Positions 1 to 10,784 are shown, counted from the stretch's first letter. The stretch: DNA of 64,000 nucleotides from Agromyces mariniharenae (GCF_008122505.1 NZ_VSSB01000002.1:682001-746000); one strand, 5' to 3'. Program-made: numbers and translations. The notes: generated by a model from the letters alone, not told the origin.

Positions 1-45
1 GTGTGGCGCCAGAGGCGTGGCGGGCGCGCACCGCCCGACTCGGAC

Positions 46-651
46 TCAGGGGCCCGGGTTGATGGGAAGCGGGTCGAACACCAGCGGCGGATGGCTGATC
101 CGCGTGCTGAACCACGACCACGCTTCACCCGAGGTCTGCTCGATGGCGGCCCAGGTGTCCTGACCCGGCTGCACGTCGCGCAGGATGATGGTGATCACCC
201 GCCGTCCGCTGAACCGGATCGACCCGGGCGCGTCGACCGTGCCGCTGCCCGCGTACCCCGTCGGGCTGAACGCCGTGCGGGTGTACGCCTCCACCGCGAA
301 CGTGAAGACGTAGGTGCCCACGCCGGTCGCGCCGTACGCGCCGGGATTGAAATGCACGGACACGGCCGGGTTCCGGTTGGGCGACTCGCGCAGGTCGAAG
401 CCCGCGTACGGCTCGACGGCGTCGGTCTGCAGGATCGTCGGGCGGATGAGGGTGAGGTTCGTGCGACCCTTGCCCACGGTCTTGACGGGCGCGAGCACCT
501 CGATCGGCGCCCAGAAGATCGGCCCCCGGCCGAGCTCGCCGGCTCGGCGCTTGGTGGCCCAGTCCTCGGCGGTGAGGTCGGTCTCGAACTCGGCGAATGC
601 GACGGTCTCGGCCGCGTCGCCGCGGCCGTCGTCGGAATCTGAACTGAACAT
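46..651 (-). CDS. Hypothetical protein, unrecognised family
   Basis: A 201-residue protein that I do not recognise. It has an acidic N-terminus ([12 protein letters not shown]), then a mixed, probably beta-rich body with aromatic patches ([25 protein letters not shown]) and a proline-rich tail ending NPGP. I see no signal peptide, membrane segment or catalytic motif. The ATG at 651 is preferred over the longer reading from 735 because TAGAGT (complement of 659-664) lies exactly 7 bases before it, the pattern of a leaderless transcript in this genome. The gene is transcribed away from thrS. Codon use matches its neighbours, so it is probably real, but its function is unknown. Confidence 0.6.
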   Translation of the reverse strand: MFSSDSDDGRGDAAETVAFAEFETDLTAEDWATKRRAGELGRGPIFWAPIEVLAPVKTVGKGRTNLTLIRPTILQTDAVEPYAGFDLRESPNRNPAVSVHFNPGAYGATGVGTYVFTFAVEAYTRTAFSPTGYAGSGTVDAPGSIRFSGRRVITIILRDVQPGQDTWAAIEQTSGEAWSWFSTRISHPPLVFDPLPINPGP

Positions 652-735
652 GAGGCAAACTCTAGGACCCGGGGCGGCCGGCGTCATCAGGGCGGGCACC
701 GGGCCGCACGGCCGGTCCGGGGTGGCGCGTCGCAC

Positions 736-741
736 TACAGT
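736..741 (+). promoter_or_regulatory. Candidate -10 element of thrS
   Basis: TACAGT fits the actinobacterial TANNNT -10 pattern. It would give a 5' UTR of about 30 bases containing the AGGGAG ribosome binding site (764-769). No convincing -35 is visible, and I see no T-box-like leader. Confidence 0.4.
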
Positions 742-778
742 TGAAGGGTTCGTTTCGACTCACAGGGAGTGGATCACA

Positions 779-2731
779 GTGGCCGACGGCTTCGAGCTCT
801 TCACCGATCGATCCGTTGTCGCGATGCGCGTCAACGGCGAGCTCAAGGACCTGGCCACGACGGTGACGGAGTCCGACGTGGTCGAGCCCGTCACGATCGA
901 CTCGCCCGACGGCCTGAGCATCCTCCGCCACTCCACCGCGCACGTGCTCGCGCAGGCCGTGCAGAACGTCAACCCCGAGGCGAAGCTCGGCATCGGCCCG
1001 CCGGTGACCGACGGCTTCTACTACGACTTCGACGTCGCCGAGCCGTTCACCCCCGAGGACCTCAAGGCCCTCGACAAGGAGATGGCGCGGATCATCCGCT
1101 CGGGGCAGCGGTTCGTGCGGAGGGTCGTCGCCGACGACGACGCCCGCGCCGAACTGGCTGACGAGCCGTACAAGCTCGAGCTCATCGGGCTGAAGGGCCA
1201 CGGAAGCGGCACCGAGCAGTTCGAGGAGAGCGAGTCGGTCGAGGTCGGCGGCGCCGAGCTCACCATCTACGACAACGTCGACCCGAAGACCGGCGACGTC
1301 GCCTGGAAGGACCTCTGCCGAGGGCCGCACCTGCCGAACACCCGGATGATCGGCAACGGGTGGGCGCTCATGCGCGTGGCGGCTGCGTACTGGCGCGGCT
1401 CAGAGAAGAACCCGCAGCTGCAGCGCATCTACGGCACCGCCTGGCCGACGAAGGACGAGCTGCGCGCCTACCAGCACCGGCTCGAGGAGGCCGCCCGCCG
1501 CGACCACCGCAAGCTCGGCGCCGAGCTCGACCTGTTCTCGTTCCCCGAGGAGATCGGCAGCGGCCTGCCCGTGTTCCACCCCAAGGGCGGCATCATCAAG
1601 CGCGAGATGGAGGACTACGTCCGCCGCCGCCACATCGAGGAGGGGTTCCAGTACGTGTCGACCCCGCACATCACGAAGGCGCACGTCTTCGAGCTGTCGG
1701 GGCACCTGCCGTACTACAAGGACACCATGTTCCCGCCGATGGACCTCGAGAACAGCGAGTACTACCTGAAGGCGATGAACTGCCCCATGCAGAACCTCAT
1801 CTTCCGGTCGCGCGGTCGCTCGTACCGCGAGCTGCCGCTGCGGTTCTTCGAATTCGGCACCGTCTATCGCTACGAGAAGTCGGGCGTGGTGCAGGGCCTG
1901 ACCCGCGTGCGCGGCCTCACCCAGGACGACTCGCACAGCTACGTCACTCCCGAACAGGCTCCGGCGGAGATCAAGCACCTGCTCGACTTCGTGCTCGGCC
2001 TGCTGCGCGACTTCGGCCTGGACGACTTCTACCTCGAGCTCTCGACGCGCGACGCGGCATCCGACAAGTTCAAGGGCACCGACGACCAGTGGGAGGTGGC
2101 CACGAACGTGCTGCGCGAGGTCGCGGAGGCCTCGGGCCTCGAGCTCGTGCCCGACCCGGGCGGCGCCGCGTTCTACGGCCCGAAGATCTCGGTGCAGGCG
2201 CGCGACGCGATCGGCCGCACCTGGCAGATGTCGACCATCCAGTACGACTTCAACCAGCCGGCGGGCTTCGGGCTCGAGTACACCGCGGCCGACGGCACCC
2301 ACCAGCAGCCGGTCATGATCCACTCGGCGAAGTTCGGGTCGATCGAGCGGTTCTTCGGCGTGCTCACCGAGCACTACGCCGGCGCGTTCCCCGTGTGGCT
2401 CGCACCCGTGCAGGTCATCGGCATCCCGGTGGCCGACGAGCACGCGGAGTACCTCGGCGACATCGTGCGGCAGCTGCAGCGCGGCGGCGTCCGCGCCGAG
2501 CTCGACACGAGCGACGACCGCATGCAGAAGAAGATCCGCACGCACACCACCCAGAAGGTGCCGTTCCAGCTCATCGCGGGCGAGAACGACCGCGCCGGCG
2601 CGACCGTGAGCTTCCGCTTCCGCGACGGCACCCAGGAGAACGGCGTGCCGGTCGCCGACGCGATCGAGCGGATCCGCGCGGCGATCGACGATCGCCGCCA
2701 GGTGACCACGAGGGACGACCTGTTCGGATGA
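779..2731 (+). CDS. thrS: Threonine--tRNA ligase
   Basis: Class II aminoacyl-tRNA synthetase that charges tRNA-Thr in the cytoplasm; 650 residues, near the usual length. An N-terminal TGS domain (about residues 1-60) is followed by the editing domain with HSTAH near residue 52. The catalytic core carries AMNCPMQN (zinc-ligand Cys about 335), motif 2 ([16 protein letters not shown]) and MIHSAKFGS with the third zinc ligand. The anticodon-binding domain fills the last 110 or so residues. The GTG at 779 is chosen because AGGGAG lies 9 bases upstream and the protein then begins directly with the TGS domain. The same frame stays open upstream to 314, but there it overlaps the divergent gene. The stop overlaps the next gene by 4 bases (ATGA). 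Confidence 0.96.
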   Translation: MADGFELFTDRSVVAMRVNGELKDLATTVTESDVVEPVTIDSPDGLSILRHSTAHVLAQAVQNVNPEAKLGIGPPVTDGFYYDFDVAEPFTPEDLKALDKEMARIIRSGQRFVRRVVADDDARAELADEPYKLELIGLKGHGSGTEQFEESESVEVGGAELTIYDNVDPKTGDVAWKDLCRGPHLPNTRMIGNGWALMRVAAAYWRGSEKNPQLQRIYGTAWPTKDELRAYQHRLEEAARRDHRKLGAELDLFSFPEEIGSGLPVFHPKGGIIKREMEDYVRRRHIEEGFQYVSTPHITKAHVFELSGHLPYYKDTMFPPMDLENSEYYLKAMNCPMQNLIFRSRGRSYRELPLRFFEFGTVYRYEKSGVVQGLTRVRGLTQDDSHSYVTPEQAPAEIKHLLDFVLGLLRDFGLDDFYLELSTRDAASDKFKGTDDQWEVATNVLREVAEASGLELVPDPGGAAFYGPKISVQARDAIGRTWQMSTIQYDFNQPAGFGLEYTAADGTHQQPVMIHSAKFGSIERFFGVLTEHYAGAFPVWLAPVQVIGIPVADEHAEYLGDIVRQLQRGGVRAELDTSDDRMQKKIRTHTTQKVPFQLIAGENDRAGATVSFRFRDGTQENGVPVADAIERIRAAIDDRRQVTTRDDLFG

Positions 2732-3291
2732 GCGCGTACCAGGCCGACGAGTTCGACGGCGTCCCGACGGATGCCGCGGCCGACCTCGCCGGTGTGCCCG
2801 ACGCGTTCCAGCGACTGTGGACCCCGCATCGGCTCGTCTACATCCAGCACGGCCAGCAGCCCGACGAGCACTCGTGCCCGTTCTGCCGCGCGCCCGAGCT
2901 GAGCGACGAGCAGTCGCTCATCGTCGCGCGCGGGAAGCTCGCCTACGTGCTGCTCAACCTGTATCCCTACAACAGTGGCCACCTGCTCGTCTGCCCCTAC
3001 CGTCACATCGCCACGTACGACGAGGCGACGCCCGAGGAGGTCGCCGAGATCGGCGAGCTCACGCAGGTGGCCATGCGGGTCGTGAAGCAGGTCTCCCGAT
3101 GCGACGGGTTCAACATCGGGATGAACCAGGGGCGAATCGCGGGGGCGGGCATCGCCGAGCACCTGCACCAGCACATCGTTCCGCGGTGGGCGCTCGACGC
3201 GAACTTCTTCCCGATCATCGCGGGCACGAAGGCCCTGCCGCGGCTCCTCGGCGAGGTGCGCCAGGAGATCGCCGAGGCCTGGCCGAGCTGA
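2728..3291 (+). CDS. HIT-domain nucleotide hydrolase or phosphorylase
   Basis: A 187-residue histidine-triad protein. The triad HLHQH (His145, 147, 149) followed by IVPRW is intact, and C50-P-F-C53 near the N-terminus matches the CxxC seen in the actinobacterial AP4A phosphorylase branch of the family (Rv2613c type). It probably cleaves dinucleoside polyphosphates such as Ap4A, which fits its place directly behind an aminoacyl-tRNA synthetase, the enzyme class that makes Ap4A as a by-product. Its ATG overlaps the thrS stop, so the two are translationally coupled. Substrate is inferred from the family. Confidence 0.85.
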   Translation: MSAYQADEFDGVPTDAAADLAGVPDAFQRLWTPHRLVYIQHGQQPDEHSCPFCRAPELSDEQSLIVARGKLAYVLLNLYPYNSGHLLVCPYRHIATYDEATPEEVAEIGELTQVAMRVVKQVSRCDGFNIGMNQGRIAGAGIAEHLHQHIVPRWALDANFFPIIAGTKALPRLLGEVRQEIAEAWPS

Positions 3292-3303
3292 CCGGACCTG
3301 GAG

Positions 3304-4155
3304 TCAGCGGACCTGGCGCACCGCGAACTGCATGCGCGGGTTGGCGTAGGACTCCTGCGACTCGACGAGCTGCAGCTCGCGCTCACCCGACGCGTGGGTG
3401 CGCTCGAGCAGGTCGAAGACGCTCGAGGTCGTGCGTGTGAGTGCCGTCGCGGCATCCCCGGTGCGCCGGTAGTGCGCGGTGAAGAGCGCCGCGGTCACGT
3501 CGCCCGAGCCGTTCGCCTTCAGGGGCAGCAGCGGGGTCTGCGCGATCCAGGCGCCCGAGTCGTCGACGGCGAGCATCTCGATCGTGCCCTCCTCGCGATC
3601 GGGGCGCTCGACGCTCGTCACGAGCACGGTGCGCGGACCGGTCGCACGGATCAGGTCGACCGACTCGAGCGTCGACTCCAGCGTGTCGGGCTCCGTGTCC
3701 GTCAGGTAGCCGAGCTCGAACTGGTTCGGCGTGATGAGGTCGGCGGCGGGCACCACGCGGTCGCGCAGCAGCACCGGGATCGCCGGCGCCACGAAGCATC
3801 CGGACTTCGCGTTGCCCATGACCGGGTCGCACGCGTAGATGGCCGACGGGTTCGCGGCCTTGACGCGGGCCACCGCGTCGAGGATGACGTCGGCGATGCC
3901 CTCGCCGCCCTGGTAGCCCGAGAGCACGACGTCGACCTGCGGGAAGGCGCCGCGCTCATCGATGCCCGTGATCACGGCTCGCACGTCGTCGGGATCGATG
4001 AGCGGGCCGCGCCATTCGCCGTAGCCCGTGTGGTTGGAGAAGTTGACCGTGTAGACGGGCATGACCTCGACGCCGATGCGCTGGAGCGGGAACACGGCGG
4101 CCGAGTTGCCGACGTGCCCGTAGGCGACGGCGGACTGGATCGAGAGGACCTTCAC
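3304..4155 (-). CDS. pdxY: Pyridoxal kinase, PdxY type
   Basis: Ribokinase-superfamily enzyme of 283 residues that phosphorylates pyridoxal (B6 salvage). The start VKVLSIQSAVAYGHVGNSAA, the block YACDPVMGNAKSGCFV, ITPNQFELGYLT, and the anion-hole and catalytic-base motif KANGSGDVTAALF mark the PdxK/PdxY group. A GTG at 4153-4155 is chosen because it gives the family N-terminus; upstream residues are low complexity. It lies 7 bases behind the MocR-type regulator on the same strand, so salvage kinase and regulator form a two-gene unit opposite de novo pdxST. Confidence 0.9.
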   Translation of the reverse strand: MKVLSIQSAVAYGHVGNSAAVFPLQRIGVEVMPVYTVNFSNHTGYGEWRGPLIDPDDVRAVITGIDERGAFPQVDVVLSGYQGGEGIADVILDAVARVKAANPSAIYACDPVMGNAKSGCFVAPAIPVLLRDRVVPAADLITPNQFELGYLTDTEPDTLESTLESVDLIRATGPRTVLVTSVERPDREEGTIEMLAVDDSGAWIAQTPLLPLKANGSGDVTAALFTAHYRRTGDAATALTRTTSSVFDLLERTHASGERELQLVESQESYANPRMQFAVRQVR

Positions 4156-4162
4156 CGGTCGA

Positions 4163-5515
4163 TCATCGCATCCCGGCAGTGACGAGCCGTCCACCCGCGG
4201 CCCGGACGGCGGCCGCGATGTCGGCGGCGAGGCGCTCGGCATCGGTGGCGCCGAGGTCGTGCACGGTGAGCCGCAGCCGCCGTGCGGCGGGCGCGTCGGC
4301 GAGCACGAACGCGTCGCCAGGTCGAGCGAGCCAGCCGCGCCGCATGAGCTGCTCCGATACGTCGCGGGCCGGCACCGGCAGCGCGACCCAGAGGTTGAGC
4401 CCGTCGCCGGCCGCAGCGTGGATCCCGAGCGCGGTCAGTCGCTCGGCGAACGCACGGTTGCGGTCGGCGTAGTGCGCGCCGGCCGCCTCGATCCCGGCGA
4501 CGACCTCGGGGTCGGTCACGAGCGCGAGCACCAGGCGCTGCAGCAGGTGGCTCACCCAGGTGGTGCCCGGGGTGAGCCGCATCGCGAGCCGTTCCGCGGT
4601 GTCGGGGTCGGACGCCGTCACGGCGAGGCACATGTCGGGGCCGAGGAACTTCGAGACCGAGCGCACGAGCGCCCAGCGCCGGTGATCGGGACCGATGAGG
4701 GAGTGGAACGGACGGCGGGACAGCATCGAGAAGTGGTCGTCCTCGATGACGAGGACGTAGGGATGGGCCCGCAGCACGGCGCGCAGCTCCTCGGCGCGGG
4801 CCTCGGTGAGGCTCGCGCCCGTGGGATTCTGCGCCCGCGGCGTGCACACGATGGCGCGGACGCCCTGGTCGAGGGCAGTGCGCAGGCCCTCCACCGTCAT
4901 GCCCTCCTCGTCGACCGGCACCGGCACCGCGCGGTACCCGCCGACCCGCACCGTGTGGATGCTCGTGAGGAAGCACGGGTCCTCGAGCGCCACCGCGTCG
5001 TCGCGCACGAGCGCCTGCGCGAGGAGCCGCTCGACGGCGTCGGCCGCGCCGCTCGTGATGGTGAGCCGGAGCTCCTCGGGTGCGAGGTCCGAGCGCATCC
5101 AGGACTGCGCCCACTGCTCGAGCCCGGGATCGATGACGGGCTCGCCGTACAGCACGGGACGACCCGCCATGCGGGCGAGTGCGCGTGACGGGTCGGGGAT
5201 GAGGTCGGGATCGGGGTTGCCGGTCGCGACGTCGCGGAGCACGCTGTCGGCGGCGAAGCCCTCCTGCGGCACGGCGGAGCGGTCGGCGACATGCGTGCCG
5301 CCGCGCCCGCGCGTGACGACGACGCCGGCCCGGGTGAGTTGCCGGTACGCCGCGACGGCGGTGTTGCGGTTCACGCCGAGGGTGTCGGCCAACGTGCGCA
5401 CGGGCGGCAGCGCCTGGCCCGGCTGCAGGGCACCGCGTTCGATCAGGGCGCGCACGCTGGCGGCGATGTCGGCGGCCGCGCGGCCGGAGATCTCGAGGGT
5501 CAGGTCGCGGTCCAT
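4163..5515 (-). CDS. pdxR: PdxR-like MocR/GntR-family transcriptional regulator
   Basis: A 450-residue MocR-type regulator. An N-terminal GntR winged helix (about residues 10-75; [22 protein letters not shown] holds the recognition helix) is linked to a class I aminotransferase-like domain. The PLP-lysine region reads [11 protein letters not shown], so the fold can bind PLP. In other bacteria PdxR activates pdxST when B6 is low and represses itself. The divergent pdxST and co-directional pdxY strongly support that role. A palindrome that could be its operator lies in the 111-base gap to pdxS. The ATG at 5515 has GAGGAG upstream. Confidence 0.88.
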   Translation of the reverse strand: MDRDLTLEISGRAAADIAASVRALIERGALQPGQALPPVRTLADTLGVNRNTAVAAYRQLTRAGVVVTRGRGGTHVADRSAVPQEGFAADSVLRDVATGNPDPDLIPDPSRALARMAGRPVLYGEPVIDPGLEQWAQSWMRSDLAPEELRLTITSGAADAVERLLAQALVRDDAVALEDPCFLTSIHTVRVGGYRAVPVPVDEEGMTVEGLRTALDQGVRAIVCTPRAQNPTGASLTEARAEELRAVLRAHPYVLVIEDDHFSMLSRRPFHSLIGPDHRRWALVRSVSKFLGPDMCLAVTASDPDTAERLAMRLTPGTTWVSHLLQRLVLALVTDPEVVAGIEAAGAHYADRNRAFAERLTALGIHAAAGDGLNLWVALPVPARDVSEQLMRRGWLARPGDAFVLADAPAARRLRLTVHDLGATDAERLAADIAAAVRAAGGRLVTAGMR

Positions 5516-5546
5516 GGCTCCTCTTCGGGTCGGTCGCGGTCCATGC

Positions 5547-5552
5547 TACCGT
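5547..5552 (+). promoter_or_regulatory. Candidate -10 of pdxST
   Basis: TACCGT fits TANNNT and directly abuts the TTGGCC palindrome. On the opposite strand the overlapping TAGCAT (complement of 5543-5548) could serve pdxR. The two divergent promoters would therefore overlap, a common layout for an autoregulated MocR gene. Confidence 0.35.
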
Positions 5553-5566
5553 TTGGCCTAGGCCAA
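5553..5566. promoter_or_regulatory. Candidate PdxR operator palindrome
   Basis: TTGGCCTAGGCCAA is a perfect 14-base palindrome, and a third copy of the half-site TTGGCC follows at 5576-5581, 23 bases downstream in direct orientation. MocR regulators generally bind spaced direct repeats or palindromes between their own gene and the target. Position and symmetry support an operator; binding is inferred. Confidence 0.5.
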
Positions 5567-5626
5567 GCGCTCGCATTGGCCGAGAGCCTGCGTGAACACG
5601 CGTCCTCCACCGAAGGGAACCCCCAG

Positions 5627-6513
<887 letters not shown>

Positions 6514-6517
<4 letters not shown>

Positions 6518-7170
6518 CCACCCTCCGCAGCGAGTCGCTCGACGCGGGGGAGCCGGCGTCGGCCGGCCCCCGCGTCGGGGTCCTCGCACTGCAGGGCGAC
6601 TTCCGGGAGCATGCGCATGTGCTGTCGCGCCTCGGCGCGCACGTCTCGCTCGTGCGCCGTCCCGAGGAGCTCGACGCCATCGACGGCCTCGTCATCCCCG
6701 GCGGCGAGTCGACCGTCATGGACAAGCTGTCGCGCGCCTACGGACTCGCCGAGCCGCTGAAGGCGCGCATCGCCGACGGCATGCCCGTCTACGGCACCTG
6801 CGCCGGGCTCATCATGCTCGCCGACACCGTGCTGGACGCGATCGCCGGCCAGGAGTCGCTCGGCGGCCTCGACGTCGTCGTGCGCCGCAATGCCTTCGGC
6901 TCGCAGAACCAGTCGTTCGAGACCGACCTCGAGGTCCCGGCGCTCGGCGACGCGCCCGTGCACGCCGTGTTCATCCGGGGGCCGGTGGTGGAGTCGGTCG
7001 GTCCCGCTGCGACGGCGCTCGCGACGATCCCCGACGGCCGGGTCGTCGCGGTCGAGCAGGGGGACCTGCTCGGCACGAGCTTCCACCCCGAGATCAACGG
7101 CGAGTACCGCTTCCACGCGTACTTCCTCCGCAAGGTCCGCGACCGGATCGCCGACCGGGCGAGCGCCTGA
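6514..7170 (+). CDS. pdxT: Pyridoxal 5'-phosphate synthase, glutaminase subunit PdxT
   Basis: Class I glutamine amidotransferase of 218 residues that supplies ammonia to PdxS. The oxyanion strand [10 protein letters not shown], nucleophile Cys96 in [10 protein letters not shown], and the His-Glu pair in SFHPEI give a complete catalytic triad. The first 18 or so residues before [15 protein letters not shown] are an extra tail relative to many PdxT proteins. The GTG at 6514 is kept because it overlaps the pdxS stop; a later start cannot be excluded. Confidence 0.96.
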
Positions 7171-7197
7171 CGGCATGCTCCCGAGGTCCGTCGCGGA

Positions 7198-7215
7198 ATC
7201 GGGGGTAACCCCGAT
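7198..7215. terminator. Inverted repeat behind pdxT (terminator or operator)
   Basis: ATCGGGG-GTAA-CCCCGAT is a perfect 7-base-pair inverted repeat with a four-base loop, 28 bases after the pdxT stop and 109 bases before the hemerythrin gene. There is no T-tract. It could end pdxST transcription or act as an operator; a related palindrome lies before doxX. Confidence 0.35.
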
Positions 7216-7323
7216 GCGGGTGACCCGGGACCGCGCGTAGCCCCCCTGCGTCACGTCCGCCCGGAGCAGCGCCGCGCCGGGCGCAGCGACGGGATCGGGA
7301 GCGGCGCGGGAACGGGGTGCCCC

Positions 7324-8061
7324 GTGGTCACGAAACTGCCGAGCTCGTCTGAGCCGCGTCCTGCCGGCGAGCCGCTCGGATGCGACACGTCCGACCTCAT
7401 CCAGGTGCACCGCATCCTCCGCTGGCTGTACCGGGAGCTGCCAGGGCTGGTGCGCGACGTCGACGACGGCGACGTCGATCGCGCCGACGTCGTCGCGGAC
7501 TACGCGTCGATGGACTTCTTCGCGCTGCACCTGCACCACGAGACCGAGGACGTCGTGCTGTGGGACCGCCTCGTCGAGCGATCGCCGGGCTGCGCCCCCC
7601 ACGTCGAGCTGATGCGCACGCAGCACGCGCAGGTGGCCGCCGAGCTCCGCGAGGTCGAACCGCTCGTCGAGCCGTGGCGTGCGTCGGCGGACGCCGCGAC
7701 GCGCGACCGGCTCGCCGACGGGGTCGAACGGGTGCGGGACACGCTCGTCGGCCACCTCGGGCGCGAGGAGGACGAGATCCTCCCGGTCGCCGGCTCCGTG
7801 CTCACCCAGTCGGAGTGGGACGAGATGGGCGAGCACGCCCGCACCGGCATCCAGGAGGCACGCAAGGAGCTGCCGCGCGACGTGATGGCGATCCAGTTCG
7901 GCCTGATGATCGCGACGATCCCCGAGGACGAGCGACCGGCCTGGATGAAGCAGAACCTCCCCGCCCCGGTGCGCCTGCTGTACACGCTGCTGCTGAAGCG
8001 CCGGCACGAGCGCGCGATGGACGAGCTCTACGACGGGCGCCCGGTCCCACCGATCCCGTGA
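7324..8061 (+). CDS. Hemerythrin HHE domain-containing protein
   Basis: A 245-residue cytoplasmic protein with a four-helix hemerythrin-like domain over about residues 20-155. The likely diiron ligands are visible in order: QVHRILRWLYREL, HLHHETEDVVLW, MRTQHAQV, and HLGREEDEILPV (H..., HHxxE, H, HxxxE spacing). The family binds O2, NO or iron, or helps repair iron centres. The C-terminal 90 residues (IPEDERPAWMKQNLPAPVRLLY) resemble the tail of actinobacterial hemerythrin-like proteins. A GTG at 7324 is used. The gene is alone on its strand, with an inverted repeat about 110 bases upstream. Confidence 0.85.
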   Translation: MVTKLPSSSEPRPAGEPLGCDTSDLIQVHRILRWLYRELPGLVRDVDDGDVDRADVVADYASMDFFALHLHHETEDVVLWDRLVERSPGCAPHVELMRTQHAQVAAELREVEPLVEPWRASADAATRDRLADGVERVRDTLVGHLGREEDEILPVAGSVLTQSEWDEMGEHARTGIQEARKELPRDVMAIQFGLMIATIPEDERPAWMKQNLPAPVRLLYTLLLKRRHERAMDELYDGRPVPPIP

Positions 8062-8107
8062 CGCGCCGACCGGAATCGCGGCCCGTTCGTGTGACGGGGG
8101 AGCCCCA

Positions 8108-8113
8108 TACACT
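8108..8113 (+). promoter_or_regulatory. -10 of a probable leaderless transcript (DUF1697 gene)
   Basis: TACACT is followed by exactly six bases and then the ATG at 8120, with no ribosome binding site. This is the classic actinobacterial leaderless layout. Confidence 0.5.
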
Positions 8114-8119
8114 CGGGAC

Positions 8120-8737
8120 ATGACCCGCTACATCGCACTGCTCCGGGGCGTCAACGTGGGCGGCATCACCATCCGCTCGGCCGACCTCCGCGAGCTCGTC
8201 GAGTCGCTCGGCTTCGACGAGGTGCGCACCGTGCTCGCGAGCGGCAACGTCGCCTTCGACAGCGAGCGCACGGATGCCGCCGCGCTGAAGCGCGACCTCG
8301 AGCGGGCCCTCGGCGAGCGCTTCGGCTACGAGGCGTGGATCGTGCTCGTCACGCGCGACGAGCTCGAGCGGGTCATCGAGGCCTTCCCGTTCGACGCCGA
8401 CGACGCCTCGCGCCAGCCGTGGGTCGTGTTCGCGTCCGAGGCATCCGCGCTCGACGACCTGCTCGACACCGCGGGCGAGACCGACCCCGACGTCGACCCG
8501 ATCCGGCGCGGCGACGGCGTCGTGTACTGGAACCCGGTGAAGGGCACGACGGTCGACACCCCGTTCGCGAAGGTGCTCGCGAAGGCCCGGTTCAAGCCGA
8601 CCACGACGAACCGCAACCTGCGCACGCTGGCGAAGCTGCTCGGCGGACGCGGGCGTCCCGAGCAGCGGCCGGGGAGGCCGGAGCGCGATGGCGCGGCATC
8701 CGCCAGCCGCCCGGGGCCCAGCCGGGGGCTGGCCTAG
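8120..8737 (+). CDS. DUF1697 family protein
   Basis: A 205-residue soluble protein with the family's N-terminal signature [13 protein letters not shown] and the following ASGNVAFDS block. The middle carries [17 protein letters not shown] and the conserved [13 protein letters not shown]. Function of DUF1697 is not known; it is a widespread single-domain family often linked loosely to stress. The last 30 residues are Arg/Pro/Gly-rich and probably disordered. It sits between the hemerythrin gene and yebC; its stop TAG is inside the -10 of yebC. Confidence 0.85.
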   Translation: MTRYIALLRGVNVGGITIRSADLRELVESLGFDEVRTVLASGNVAFDSERTDAAALKRDLERALGERFGYEAWIVLVTRDELERVIEAFPFDADDASRQPWVVFASEASALDDLLDTAGETDPDVDPIRRGDGVVYWNPVKGTTVDTPFAKVLAKARFKPTTTNRNLRTLAKLLGGRGRPEQRPGRPERDGAASASRPGPSRGLA

Positions 8738-8740
8738 AAT
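8735..8740 (+). promoter_or_regulatory. Candidate -10 of yebC-ruvCAB
   Basis: TAGAAT overlaps the stop codon of the preceding gene and would start a transcript at about 8747, just where a perfect hairpin begins. Confidence 0.45.
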
Positions 8741-8746
8741 GGGATG

Positions 8747-8766
8747 TCGGCGGGCGGACCCGCCGA
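8747..8766 (+). promoter_or_regulatory. Hairpin in the yebC 5' UTR
   Basis: TCGGCGGG-CGGA-CCCGCCGA is a perfect 8-base-pair stem with a tetraloop, ending 20 bases before the yebC ATG. It could protect the 5' end of the mRNA or end transcription from upstream; there is no T-tract. Confidence 0.4.
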
Positions 8767-8786
8767 GAAGCCGAACCAGGAGCAGC

Positions 8787-9545
8787 ATGTCCGGGCATTC
8801 CAAGTGGGCCACGACGAAGCACAAGAAGGCCGTCATCGACGCACGTCGCGCGAAGTCCTTCGCCAAGCTCATCAAGAACATCGAGGTCGCCGCCAAGATG
8901 GGCGGCGCCGACCTCAACGGCAACCCGACCCTGTACGACGCCGTGCAGAAGGCCAAGAAGACCTCGGTGCCGAACGACAACATCGACCGCGCCATCAAGC
9001 GCGGCGCCGGAATCGGCGGCGAGGCGGTCGAGTACCAGAGCATCACCTACGAGGCGTACGGTCCGTCGGGCGTCGCCATGATGGTCGAGGTGCTGACCGA
9101 CAACAAGAACCGCGCGGCGGCCGAGGTGCGCACCGGGCTCAGCCGCAACGGCGGCACCCTCGCCGACCCGGGTTCTGTCGCCTACAACTTCACCCGCAAG
9201 GGCGTCATCGTCGTCTCGGGCGAGGGCACGACGGAGGACGACGTCATGATGGCCGCCCTCGAGGCCGGCGCCGAGGAGATCGAGCCGCACGCCCAGGGCT
9301 TCGAGGTCATCACCGACCCGTCCGACATGGTCGCGGTCCGCAAGGCGCTGCAGGAGGCCGGGCTCGACTACGAGTCGGCCGACGTGGAGTTCGTGCCGAA
9401 CCTCAAGGTCGAGATCGACGCCGACACGGCGCGCAAGGTGTTCCGCCTCATCGACGCGCTGGAGGACAGCGACGACGTGCAGAACGTGTACAGCAACTTC
9501 GACCTGAGCCGCGAGGTGCAGGCGGAGCTCGAGGACGAGGACTAG
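8787..9545 (+). CDS. yebC: YebC/PmpR family protein (TACO1 homologue)
   Basis: A 252-residue member of the YebC family. The start [20 protein letters not shown], followed by GRNP-like [14 protein letters not shown] and [11 protein letters not shown], is diagnostic. Older annotation calls it a transcriptional regulator; more recent work on the family links it to easing ribosome stalling at proline-rich stretches. The ATG at 8787 has AGGAGCAGC before it. It heads the yebC-ruvC-ruvA-ruvB unit, an arrangement conserved across Actinobacteria. Confidence 0.95.
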   Translation: MSGHSKWATTKHKKAVIDARRAKSFAKLIKNIEVAAKMGGADLNGNPTLYDAVQKAKKTSVPNDNIDRAIKRGAGIGGEAVEYQSITYEAYGPSGVAMMVEVLTDNKNRAAAEVRTGLSRNGGTLADPGSVAYNFTRKGVIVVSGEGTTEDDVMMAALEAGAEEIEPHAQGFEVITDPSDMVAVRKALQEAGLDYESADVEFVPNLKVEIDADTARKVFRLIDALEDSDDVQNVYSNFDLSREVQAELEDED

Positions 9546-9555
9546 GCCGATCGCC

Positions 9556-10164
9556 GTGCGCGTGCTCGGCATCGACCCTGGGCTCACGCGCTGCGGCGTG
9601 GGCGTGGTCGATGTCGAGCCGAATCGCACGGCGCGGCTCGTCGACGTCGTGGTGCTGCGGTCGCCCGCCGACCTCGACACGCCGCGACGGCTCGCGCGCA
9701 TCGCCGACGGGCTCGAGGCCATCGTCGACGAGCACCGGCCGCAGGCGGTCGCGCTCGAGCGGGTCTTCGCCCGCAGCGACGTGTCGACGATCATGGGCAC
9801 CGCCCAGATCTCGGGCGTCGCCATGCTCATCGCCGCGCGGCGCGCGCTGCCCGTGGCGCTCCACACGCCGAGCGAGGTGAAGGCCGCGATCACCGGGTAC
9901 GGCCGCGCCGACAAGGCGCAGGTGGGCGCGATGGTCGCCCGCATCCTCGGCCTCGAGCAGGTGCCGAAGCCGGCGGATGCCGCGGACGCCCTCGCGCTGG
10001 CGATCTGCCACGCCTGGCGCACCGGCGGGGCGGCGGGGGAGGCCGTGGCCGATTCACGCCGCGGTCCGGCCGACGACGCCGCACTCACGCCCGCACAGCG
10101 CGCATGGCTCGCCGCGGAGCGCTCCGCCGCCGTGTCGGGGGCGGCCCGTAGGGTGAAGGAGTGA
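9556..10164 (+). CDS. ruvC: Crossover junction endodeoxyribonuclease RuvC
   Basis: A 202-residue Holliday-junction resolvase with an RNase H-like fold. The four acidic catalytic residues are in place: Asp7 (GIDPG), Glu68 (ALERVF), and Asp141 and Asp144 ([14 protein letters not shown]). It cuts four-way junctions after RuvAB branch migration. A C-terminal extension of about 45 residues beyond the catalytic core (from GGAAGEAV) is Ala-rich and probably flexible. The GTG start follows yebC by 10 bases, and the stop overlaps ruvA by 4 bases. Confidence 0.96.
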   Translation: MRVLGIDPGLTRCGVGVVDVEPNRTARLVDVVVLRSPADLDTPRRLARIADGLEAIVDEHRPQAVALERVFARSDVSTIMGTAQISGVAMLIAARRALPVALHTPSEVKAAITGYGRADKAQVGAMVARILGLEQVPKPADAADALALAICHAWRTGGAAGEAVADSRRGPADDAALTPAQRAWLAAERSAAVSGAARRVKE

Positions 10165-10784
10165 TCTCCTCTCTCCGCGGCCGCGTGCTCACGGCGGCCG
10201 GCAGCTCGGTCGTGATCGAGGTCGGCGGTGTCGGGTTCCACGTCAACGCCACGCCCGCGCTCGCACTGGCCAGTCGAGAGGGCGACGAGATCACGGTGCA
10301 CACGAGCCTCATCGTGCGCGAAGACGCGCTGACGCTCTTCGGCTTCGGCACGCGCGACGAGCTCGACGTGTTCGAGCTGCTCATCGGCGTCACCGGCGTC
10401 GGCCCGAAGTCGGCGCTCGGCGTGCTCTCGGCGCTCTCGCCCGAGCAGGTCGCGACCGCCGTGCAGCACGACGACGACGCGGTGTTCCGCAAGGTCAGCG
10501 GCATCGGCCCCAAGACCGCGAAGCTCATCACGGTGTCGCTCGCGGGCAAGCTCGTCGCTCCTCGTGCCACGCCGTCGGCTCCCGTGCCCGTGGCGCGCGG
10601 GGGTGCGGCCGAGAACGTGCTCGCCGCGCTCACGGGGCTGGGCTGGTCCGAGAAGGTGGCCGCCGAGGCCGTTGAGGAGACGGTGGCCGAGGCATCCGAT
10701 GCCGACGCGGCATCCGTGCCCGCGCTGCTGCGGCTCACGCTCGCCCGGCTCGGCCCGGCGCAGCAGGCGGGTCGGGCCCGATGA
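10161..10784 (+). CDS. ruvA: Holliday junction branch migration protein RuvA
   Basis: A 207-residue protein that binds four-way junctions as a tetramer and recruits RuvB. The N-terminal OB-fold ([22 protein letters not shown]) is followed by helix-hairpin-helix motifs ([17 protein letters not shown] and [12 protein letters not shown]). A short variable linker leads to domain III, which contacts RuvB ([14 protein letters not shown]). It starts at GTG 10161, inside the ruvC stop overlap, and ends in a 4-base overlap with ruvB, so the three subunits are probably made together. Confidence 0.96.
   Translation: MISSLRGRVLTAAGSSVVIEVGGVGFHVNATPALALASREGDEITVHTSLIVREDALTLFGFGTRDELDVFELLIGVTGVGPKSALGVLSALSPEQVATAVQHDDDAVFRKVSGIGPKTAKLITVSLAGKLVAPRATPSAPVPVARGGAAENVLAALTGLGWSEKVAAEAVEETVAEASDADAASVPALLRLTLARLGPAQQAGRAR

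Noticed and set aside
314..778. Upstream extension of the thrS frame
   Set aside because: The added 155 residues are low complexity, overlap the divergent gene and have no ribosome binding site. The GTG at 779 has a good one and gives the normal TGS start.
652..778. Possible T-box leader for thrS
   Set aside because: No T-box sequence or specifier stem can be seen, and the predicted leader is only about 30 bases.
5502..5545. Small upstream frame ([14 protein letters not shown]) over the pdxR start
   Set aside because: Its ATG lies inside the likely -10 (TAGCAT) of pdxR, so it would not be in the transcript; it reflects the duplicated 14-mer.
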